A DNA stretch of 9,596 nucleotides, from the NCBI GenBank assembly GCA_002420235.1, contig DIHQ01000107.1:1-9596 (forward strand), written 5' to 3'. Below the pieces are notes generated by a model. It did not search any database. It saw only the letters and a list, made by a program, of their open reading frames with translations, and had not been told where the DNA came from. Below are positions 4,087 through 9,596 of the stretch, in pieces. Origin of the DNA: Flavobacteriales bacterium UBA5692 (lineage in GTDB: Bacteria; Bacteroidota; Bacteroidia; Flavobacteriales_D; Sanyastnellaceae). A program made the translations under genes and the position numbers. How positions within the stretch are numbered: position 1 is the first letter of the stretch; each line of letters begins with the position of its first letter.

Positions 4087-6471
4087 TTAAAATTCTGCAC
4101 GCCAAGCAATAGATGGAATGGATGGAAAAACACCGTATTCCCGAATGGAACGGGAGCCGTCTTCATTCTCATCGACCAAGGAAAAGAAGGGGTTCAGATT
4201 GTTGTAAACGTTGTAAACGCTAAAAATCCATGAGCGGGTGAAGCCACCTTTTTCTTTGACAAAGGTCAGCGACAGGTCTGCCCGGTGATACGGGCTCTGA
4301 CGATAGGTGTTTTTCGCACTCGGGATGAATACATCGGTCCCGTTCAACTGAGGGGAGTAGCCTGTAAAACTAGTAGGTACAAAAGCTCGGAATGTCGACT
4401 CGGGTAGCGTCAGGGCTCGGCCCGTGCCGTATACCCATGTTGCCGAGAAGTCAATGTGGTCGGAGAATCGGTGCATGAGAACAACGGAGGCATCGTGGCG
4501 ACGGTCGTAGGTGTATGGGAACCAATTTCCGCTATTGATTTCATCAAACTGCCGTTCCGCCCAACTTAGGGTATAACCAATCCATCCGGTAGTTCGGCCT
4601 TGTTTTTTCTGCAATAAAAATTCCAACCCATAGGCGGTTCCTATTCCTTGCCTGACCTGATCCTCCCAATCGGCATTGACGGTGTTACTGAAACTTGCAC
4701 CTTCCCGATAGCTTAACAGCCCCTCCATGGATTTGTAATATCCCTCAACACTGCATTCCAAAGCACCAAATGTTTTGGCCCATCCGGCCGCCCATTGCTG
4801 ACTCGATTGGGGGTCGATCCGATTAGTGGCCGGCACCCACAAATCGGTGGGAAGTGATAAACCCTCGTTGGTAAGGAGGTGAACAAATTGGTTCATTCGG
4901 GCATATGAGGCTTTGAGCGCACCGCCATTTCGAAGACGGTAATTGAGAGCGACCCTCGGTTGCAGCGATGCAAATGCGGTGCCATTGACCTTTAATAGTG
5001 CTCCGTGGAGTCCGAGGTTCGCTTTGAATCTCTTCGAAACTTGTATCTCATCTTCGATGTACACAAACCGTTCCACTGATCGCACCCCTTCCGCTCCGAG
5101 CGTTGTATCAATGCTGGGGAAACTTTGACCAAATTCTGCTTGGAACGTTGTGGCTCCCGGATTGAATTGGTGCAAGGTGATGTTGCCTCCAAAGCGTAGA
5201 TAATGCGCATTGGTCAAAGCGCAGTTAAAGTCTAAACGTGCTGAGTAGTCTAAAATTCCGCTTCGGTACAAGCTATTAAATCGCTCGGTCGTGGAGTCGC
5301 TGGCAGCGTTTTCGGTTTCTGCAAATTCTATGCCCGTGTTGAAGACATATTCGCTTCGAGTCACCGTTAGGTTTGAAAATAATTTGGATAACCATTCGTG
5401 GTTCCATCGGGCTGCCGCCACACTATTGAACCAATCCAATGTGAAGTCAATAGAGGTCTGGGATACACCAGAATTTTCTGTCGCAGCCAGTCCAAAATCA
5501 TCCTTTCCGTTAAAGAAACTCAGGTAAATACGGTCCCTGTCCCCGGCGCGCCAATTGACTTTGCCGTTGAGGTCGTAAAAGAAGTACCGGGGATTGGTCT
5601 GTATATCTTGATTTCGCCTATTTATTCCTTTGATTATGGGATTGATGAGAAAGTCCATGTACGTTCTTCGGCCACTAATCATGAAGGAGGCTTTATCCTT
5701 CACGATGGGGCCTTCCACCATGAATTTTGAGGCGATAATCGACATATTGGCCGTACCGTGAACTTCTTTCATATTTCCGTCTTTCATGTTCACCTCTAAC
5801 ACGGACGACAGTCGTCCCCCGAAGCGTGCGGGAAAACCTCCTTTGGTTATCGTCATTTGCTTGACCGCATCGGAGTTGAAAACTGAAAAAAATCCAAACA
5901 AGTGACTCACACTGTACAGCGGTACACCGTCGAGGATGATGAGATTTTGGTCGGGACTGCCACCTCGAACATACAGGCCAGACGTGCCCTCGCCGCCCGA
6001 TTGAACCCCTGGCATGAGCTGGAGGCTTTTCAACAGGTCCACCTCGCCGCCGATGGCCGGTAAACGACGAACCTGATCCATCGGGATTTCTATCTTGGAC
6101 ATTTGCACTTGGTCTTCGATGCGGTTGAAGGCTTCTCCGGTGACGACGGCCTCATCGATGGCGATACCTGCACTCAGTTCAAAATCCAATTTCAGGTCGC
6201 CGCTCAACTGGACCTCGTAAATCTGCGGGGTGTATCCAATGTAGGACACGGTAAGCTGGTGGGTGCCTGTGGGCAAGGCAATGGAGTAATACCCGTAAGC
6301 GTTCGTGCCCGTTCCCGCCTGGACCGATTCGCACCAAAGCGTCGCCCCGAGGAGCATCTCACCACTGGCCTCGTCCTGTATGTAGCCGCTGAGCTGGTGC
6401 GACTGCGCATGGGCCTGAAAAGCGCATGAGGTAAGAAATGACAAAAAAAGTACGCTGAAGAGGTGCTTCAC
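4087..6471 (-). CDS. TonB-dependent receptor with carboxypeptidase-regulatory-like N-terminal domain
   Basis: A 794-residue outer-membrane receptor that would import an unknown ligand using TonB energy. Order of parts: signal peptide (1-22, ending AHA/Q); CarboxypepD_reg-like beta-sandwich (about 26-100, from QLSGYIQDEASGEMLLGA to LKLDFELS, including GTGTNAYGYYSIALPTG and VSYIGY); linker IDEAVVTGEA (105-114), the position of the TonB-box-like segment; plug domain (about 131-227) with LMPGVQSGGEGTSGLYVRGG and NLIILDGVPLY; then a beta barrel to the terminal Phe of SIAWRAEF. Length is normal and the gene looks intact. The initiation codon is judged to be GTG at 6471: it gives VKHLFSVLFLSFL, a proper signal peptide that parallels MKHLNLLP of the next gene. 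The longer frame from 6567 would overlap the divergent gene and places charged residues before the signal. The signal also contains LTSC, which resembles a lipobox. The gene precedes the DUF4249 lipoprotein gene by 4 nt; a SusD gene is not present. Confidence 0.93.
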   Translation of the reverse strand: MKHLFSVLFLSFLTSCAFQAHAQSHQLSGYIQDEASGEMLLGATLWCESVQAGTGTNAYGYYSIALPTGTHQLTVSYIGYTPQIYEVQLSGDLKLDFELSAGIAIDEAVVTGEAFNRIEDQVQMSKIEIPMDQVRRLPAIGGEVDLLKSLQLMPGVQSGGEGTSGLYVRGGSPDQNLIILDGVPLYSVSHLFGFFSVFNSDAVKQMTITKGGFPARFGGRLSSVLEVNMKDGNMKEVHGTANMSIIASKFMVEGPIVKDKASFMISGRRTYMDFLINPIIKGINRRNQDIQTNPRYFFYDLNGKVNWRAGDRDRIYLSFFNGKDDFGLAATENSGVSQTSIDFTLDWFNSVAAARWNHEWLSKLFSNLTVTRSEYVFNTGIEFAETENAASDSTTERFNSLYRSGILDYSARLDFNCALTNAHYLRFGGNITLHQFNPGATTFQAEFGQSFPSIDTTLGAEGVRSVERFVYIEDEIQVSKRFKANLGLHGALLKVNGTAFASLQPRVALNYRLRNGGALKASYARMNQFVHLLTNEGLSLPTDLWVPATNRIDPQSSQQWAAGWAKTFGALECSVEGYYKSMEGLLSYREGASFSNTVNADWEDQVRQGIGTAYGLEFLLQKKQGRTTGWIGYTLSWAERQFDEINSGNWFPYTYDRRHDASVVLMHRFSDHIDFSATWVYGTGRALTLPESTFRAFVPTSFTGYSPQLNGTDVFIPSAKNTYRQSPYHRADLSLTFVKEKGGFTRSWIFSVYNVYNNLNPFFSLVDENEDGSRSIREYGVFPSIPSIAWRAEF

Positions 6472-6490
6472 GGTACGAAGGTACAGGGAA

Positions 6491-6507
6491 ACGCAAGTAA
6501 CTTGCGT
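6491..6507. promoter_or_regulatory. Perfect 17-bp palindrome between divergent genes, candidate operator
   Basis: ACGCAAGT (6491-6498), a single A (6499), and ACTTGCGT (6500-6507) form an uninterrupted inverted repeat of 8-nt arms. It lies in the 47-nt gap between the GTG of the receptor gene (6471) and the ATG of the kelch gene (6519), 12 nt before the latter. There is no T-run on either side, so it is not a terminator. Position and symmetry suit a homodimeric regulator acting on one or both genes. No regulator gene is linked. Confidence 0.5.
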
Positions 6508-6518
6508 GCATGACCTGT

Positions 6519-8402
6519 ATGAAACCGCTGGCCCTCGGCCTCTGCGCACTTCTGTGGTGCGCCCCAATATTTTCCCAAGGATGGACAGAAGTAGCCCCGC
6601 TTCCTAACGGATTTGTTTCAAACCACAGTTACGGTTTTGCCCTCAACGGCAAGGGCTACCTCTTGGCTGGTGAATCCACCAGCGGGTATACCGACGAGAT
6701 GTACGAGTATGACCCTGTGGCCGACGCCTGGACGGCACTGCCGGATTTTCCCGGCGCAGCTCGAGGCTACACCATTGGCGACCAGTGGAATGGGCAGGCT
6801 TGGATGGGATTCGGCTTGAGCAATTCAGGTTACCTCAATGATCTGTGGATGTACGACCCATCGTCTGGAGAATGGACAGAAAAGGCCTCGTGCCCCTGCT
6901 CAGCGCGCACCCACCCGGCATTCATTGCGGAGGACGGCAAAATCTTCGTCGGATTGGGCGGAGGCCCTAATGGGGACACGAATGACTGGTGGGAGTACGA
7001 CATGGCGACCGATTCTTGGAGCCAGAAGCCAAATTTCCCCGCGAGCGAGCGGCACCACCCGTATCAATTTGGTATCGACGGCATGATCTACGTAGGCTTC
7101 GGCCACAACGGTCCAAACATCTACAATGAGATGTACCGCTACGATCCGTCCACAGAACAGTGGGCCGAGGTGGCAAGCCTGCCTGCTGAAGGGCGCGTTG
7201 CGGGCACGCAATTTTCATACGCCGGCAAAGGCTATGCATTAAGCGGGGACGGTGAAGACCACAGTTCCATGGAAGAAGGTGAGTTTTGGCAATACGATCC
7301 AGTCGCAGATACGTGGTTCCAGTTGCCATCGCATCCTGGAATGTCGCGATGGGCTCCGGCATCTTTTGTTCTGAATGATGAGGTGTACTTGCTGAACGGG
7401 ATGAGCTACGACCCCGGTACCTTCGAATACATGGAGACCAACTGGAAATTGCAGATGCAGCCAGCTCTAGCTAATGATATTTCAGTAAATGCCTACCTTG
7501 GAGAATCTTCTATCTGCGCTGGGGATGAAACTCCCATCACGGTGCAGTTAACCAACTTGGGAAGCGAGGCGTTTTTGGCGGAAAGTTCGAATGCCTTGTT
7601 GGTCCTTATGGAAATTGATGATGAAGTGGTTTTGAGCGCGGAATGGTCCGGTGAGCTTAATACCTACGAATCAACAGAATTTACTATTGGTAGCTATGCC
7701 TTTACGAATGAAACTACATTTTCCGTGCGCGCCGTCGCAGCGGATGAAGATGCGGATAATGATTCTATCGAGGCGACAGTAAGTGTATCCGATTCGGCAA
7801 CTTCGGAGTGGCTCATCACACTGCTCACGGATGGTTGGGGCGGTGAAACGGGATGGGAAATTCGTAATTCTTTCGGGTTGATTGTCGCTCTCGCGTTGCC
7901 AGGTTCTTATGATAACCAAACACTGTATGAGATCCCAGTAAGCATCCCGAGTGATGGATGCTATTCTTTCACACTGACCGATGACTATGGAGACGGAATG
8001 AATGGTGGCTCATGGGGTGGTGCCAACGGCACCTGCACCGTTCAATCGTTAGATGACAATGGTTCACCCTTGAACATTTTCTTTGACTACAACGGTACGT
8101 TTGCGTTTGATGAATTGAAAGAATTTGTGAGCGTGACGTCTGCCGTTGATATTGAGTTATCCGAGGCGGGGGGTGCAATATCTGCGTATCCAAATCCGAT
8201 CATTTCTGGTGGACTGACGGTCAACGCTTCAGGCCAGTTCACGGAGTGGCAAGTGTTCAACGCGCTCGGAATGTGCACCGCGCAAGGAACATGGAATGGT
8301 CCGCAGCAACGGCTGGAAACAAGCAGTTGGCCCAGAGGAGCATTTGTCCTGATGTTGACTGGGCCTGCAGAACATGCGGCCATCCCGCTGCTGAAACGCT
8401 GA
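6519..8402 (+). CDS. Secreted kelch-type propeller protein with T9SS type A sorting domain
   Basis: A 627-residue exported protein. Residues 1-20 are a signal peptide (ending IFSQ). Residues 21-315 hold a kelch-like beta-propeller: six copies of the Trp strand that closes a blade (WTEVAPLP 22, WTALPDFP 71, WTEKASCP 119, WSQKPNFP 167, WAEVASLP 215, WFQLPSHP 266), most preceded by a Y/W-x-YDP motif. Residues 320-425 resemble a CARDB-like beta-sandwich (AGDETPITVQLTNLG). Residues 429-530 match a module common in secreted Bacteroidota proteins: TDGWGGETGWEIRN, then GCYSFTLTDDYGDGMNGG, with an Asp/Gly-rich loop likely to bind calcium. Residues 555-627 are the T9SS type A C-terminal signal, starting SAYPNPI and ending in IPLLKR, which would be removed on export. 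Substrate and role are unknown. An in-frame ATG at 6510 is possible, but the one at 6519 starts MKPLALGL and is the better signal start. It converges with the next gene, 3 nt between stops. Confidence 0.85.
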   Translation: MKPLALGLCALLWCAPIFSQGWTEVAPLPNGFVSNHSYGFALNGKGYLLAGESTSGYTDEMYEYDPVADAWTALPDFPGAARGYTIGDQWNGQAWMGFGLSNSGYLNDLWMYDPSSGEWTEKASCPCSARTHPAFIAEDGKIFVGLGGGPNGDTNDWWEYDMATDSWSQKPNFPASERHHPYQFGIDGMIYVGFGHNGPNIYNEMYRYDPSTEQWAEVASLPAEGRVAGTQFSYAGKGYALSGDGEDHSSMEEGEFWQYDPVADTWFQLPSHPGMSRWAPASFVLNDEVYLLNGMSYDPGTFEYMETNWKLQMQPALANDISVNAYLGESSICAGDETPITVQLTNLGSEAFLAESSNALLVLMEIDDEVVLSAEWSGELNTYESTEFTIGSYAFTNETTFSVRAVAADEDADNDSIEATVSVSDSATSEWLITLLTDGWGGETGWEIRNSFGLIVALALPGSYDNQTLYEIPVSIPSDGCYSFTLTDDYGDGMNGGSWGGANGTCTVQSLDDNGSPLNIFFDYNGTFAFDELKEFVSVTSAVDIELSEAGGAISAYPNPIISGGLTVNASGQFTEWQVFNALGMCTAQGTWNGPQQRLETSSWPRGAFVLMLTGPAEHAAIPLLKR

Positions 8403-8405
8403 TGT

Positions 8406-9596
8406 TTAGCGAATCATATGGACATGCCCTTGGAACTCGAGACGCGCCGATGGCGGGGAATTTTCATCGTCTGGGAACTGGACTTCGATTCGCCAATGGT
8501 AAACATTGCTTCGTGTGAAATAGCCCGAGTAATCAGTTGATGAAGGATCTTCTTCGACTTGACCGAACCAACCCGTTTCAGGGTCGTCGGTGGCAAAAAT
8601 GATTTCGCCCCACGAATTAAATATTTTGAGTAAATAGCTTTCGGGCTCGCAGCTTAATACCGGTTGGAATAAATCATTGGCTCCGTCGTTGTCCGGGGTG
8701 AATGCATTTGGAACGTATATGGGGCACCCGCAATATTCAAGAGTCACCTCGAATGTTTTTGAAATGGTATCGCATGCGTTGGTTGCCGTCACCTCGTAAA
8801 TACCTTGGCGATTGATTTGGATTGCGGGGGTGGTCTCGCCGTTGTTCCAGCTATAATTAACAGGGAACAGATTGGGAGGGTTTTCACCGCTCACCACCAT
8901 GGATTCTCCTTCGCAAAAAGAGAGCGGTTCAGCAATATCGATAAACAATGGAGCAGCACGTTCAACGATCACCTCATCTGTCCAAAGGCAACCGTTCCAA
9001 TTCACTAGTGCCGTGTACATTCCAGGTGAAGATGTTGTTAGTGTCGGCTCGTAATGGGCAATGTTCCAACTGAACGAAGCCTCCTCCGGAAGAGGATAGA
9101 TGTACAGATATGCTTCTTCATCCGGGCATAACTGTTGATTTGGACCTAAGTCGAAAATGGGTAACGCTTGCACAGTGATGGACACGGCGTCCTCGCTTGA
9201 ACAGCCATTTTCAGTTACCACTACACTGTAGGTGCCTGTGCTTGAGACCTCGAGGGTCGGTTCGCTCGAACCGTCGGACCACAAGATTGCATCTGCAGTT
9301 GCCAATTCTGTGCTCAATATCGCACTTTCACCGTCGCAAAGTGTGAGGTCTTCGCCAAGTTCGAAAACGGGAAGTGGGACATTATAAACGGACACAGTCG
9401 TGCTGTATTGGCATCCCTGTACGGGCGTCGTTAGGGTATAATTCCCGGGGCTGTCAATCCAAATCCCTGAAGTACTGTCGCCCGAGCTCCATTCATAAAC
9501 AGTTGCACCGACGTTGGCCGATACCCAAATACTGTCGCCATTGCAAAGCGGGAAAGAATCCGGTAATCCAGTATTAAAAACGGGTGCATAATCGAT
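8406..9596 (-). CDS. Surface protein with Ig-like repeats and T9SS type B (gliding motility-associated) C-terminal domain, 5' end outside window
   Basis: The last 396 residues of a larger protein; the frame is open to the right edge, so the true start is not visible (a GTG at 9395 is internal). Four Ig/PKD-like repeats of about 70 residues are seen, numbered from the first visible codon: about 5-70, 75-142, 145-213 and 215-288. Each has a Cys near its start (LCNGD, LCDGE, LCPDE, FCEGE) and another near its end (GC or AC), spaced 44-47 residues (18/62, 87/132, 157/203, 228/275), probably disulphide-bonded. Each holds a W-SxG or WN-type core and a 'GxY' near the last strand. The C-terminal domain (about 291-396) is the CHU_C/TIGR04131 type: CGCPIYVPNAFTPDNDGAND, KIFNSWGEIIF, VYHWRIEV and GHVHMIR at the very end. 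This signal directs T9SS export and surface attachment without the usual type A signal. Such proteins are often adhesins or very large surface proteins; exact function unknown. Confidence 0.9.
   Translation of the reverse strand: MDYAPVFNTGLPDSFPLCNGDSIWVSANVGATVYEWSSGDSTSGIWIDSPGNYTLTTPVQGCQYSTTVSVYNVPLPVFELGEDLTLCDGESAILSTELATADAILWSDGSSEPTLEVSSTGTYSVVVTENGCSSEDAVSITVQALPIFDLGPNQQLCPDEEAYLYIYPLPEEASFSWNIAHYEPTLTTSSPGMYTALVNWNGCLWTDEVIVERAAPLFIDIAEPLSFCEGESMVVSGENPPNLFPVNYSWNNGETTPAIQINRQGIYEVTATNACDTISKTFEVTLEYCGCPIYVPNAFTPDNDGANDLFQPVLSCEPESYLLKIFNSWGEIIFATDDPETGWFGQVEEDPSSTDYSGYFTRSNVYHWRIEVQFPDDENSPPSARLEFQGHVHMIR

Noticed and set aside
3105..6471. Reading the receptor and lipoprotein as a SusC/SusD polysaccharide utilisation locus
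   Set aside because: The lipoprotein ends in the DUF4249 signature and lacks SusD features, and no glycoside hydrolase or polysaccharide lyase is present.
6472..6567. ATG-initiated extension of the TonB-dependent receptor
   Set aside because: It would bury the signal peptide behind 32 charged or polar residues and run through the palindrome into the divergent kelch gene.

Overview
The window looks like chromosomal DNA from a member of the Bacteroidota, probably a Flavobacteriales- or Cytophagales-like lineage; genus cannot be read from it. The case rests on several independent signs: a TonB-dependent receptor with an N-terminal carboxypeptidase-regulatory-like domain paired with a DUF4249 lipoprotein; secreted proteins carrying both kinds of type IX secretion (T9SS) sorting domain; a TIGR03643/DUF2805 protein; -7 elements of the TAnnTTTG type; and no obvious Shine-Dalgarno sequences. 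Gene density is high. There is no gene-free stretch above about 130 bases, and no CRISPR array, insertion sequence, integrase or phage gene.

Layout. Bases 1-24 are the 5' end of a tRNA on the minus strand, cut by the window edge, with a candidate promoter just upstream. An NTF2-like lipoprotein (84-638, minus) is divergent from a small outer-membrane beta-barrel protein (767-1432, plus) that ends in a strong intrinsic terminator. Next is a tight minus-strand cluster of three genes (2744 down to 1488): a MetA-type outer-membrane 'transporter' barrel, a 59-residue two-helix membrane protein resembling the GldL hairpin, and a TIGR03643 protein. A 102-residue two-helix membrane protein (2789-3097, plus) diverges from this cluster.

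The second half holds a minus-strand pair, TonB-dependent receptor then DUF4249 lipoprotein (6471 down to 3105, 4 nt apart), which probably forms one outer-membrane uptake unit. A T9SS type A cargo protein with a six-bladed kelch-like propeller (6519-8402, plus) diverges from the receptor across only 47 bases, and this gap contains a perfect 17-bp palindrome. The 3' part of a large minus-strand gene with Ig-like repeats and a type B (gliding-motility-associated) C-terminal domain runs off the right edge (8406-9596).

Taken together this is a cell-envelope neighbourhood: eight of the nine protein genes encode predicted exported or membrane proteins. The genes are family-level recognisable. I do not see a clear-cut new defence, mobile or biosynthetic system. 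The best leads are the palindrome between the receptor and the kelch gene, the conserved-looking barrel/membrane-hairpin/TIGR03643 operon, and the acidic repeat loop in the DUF4249 lipoprotein. Starts were moved inward from the longest open frame for five genes, as explained in each entry.
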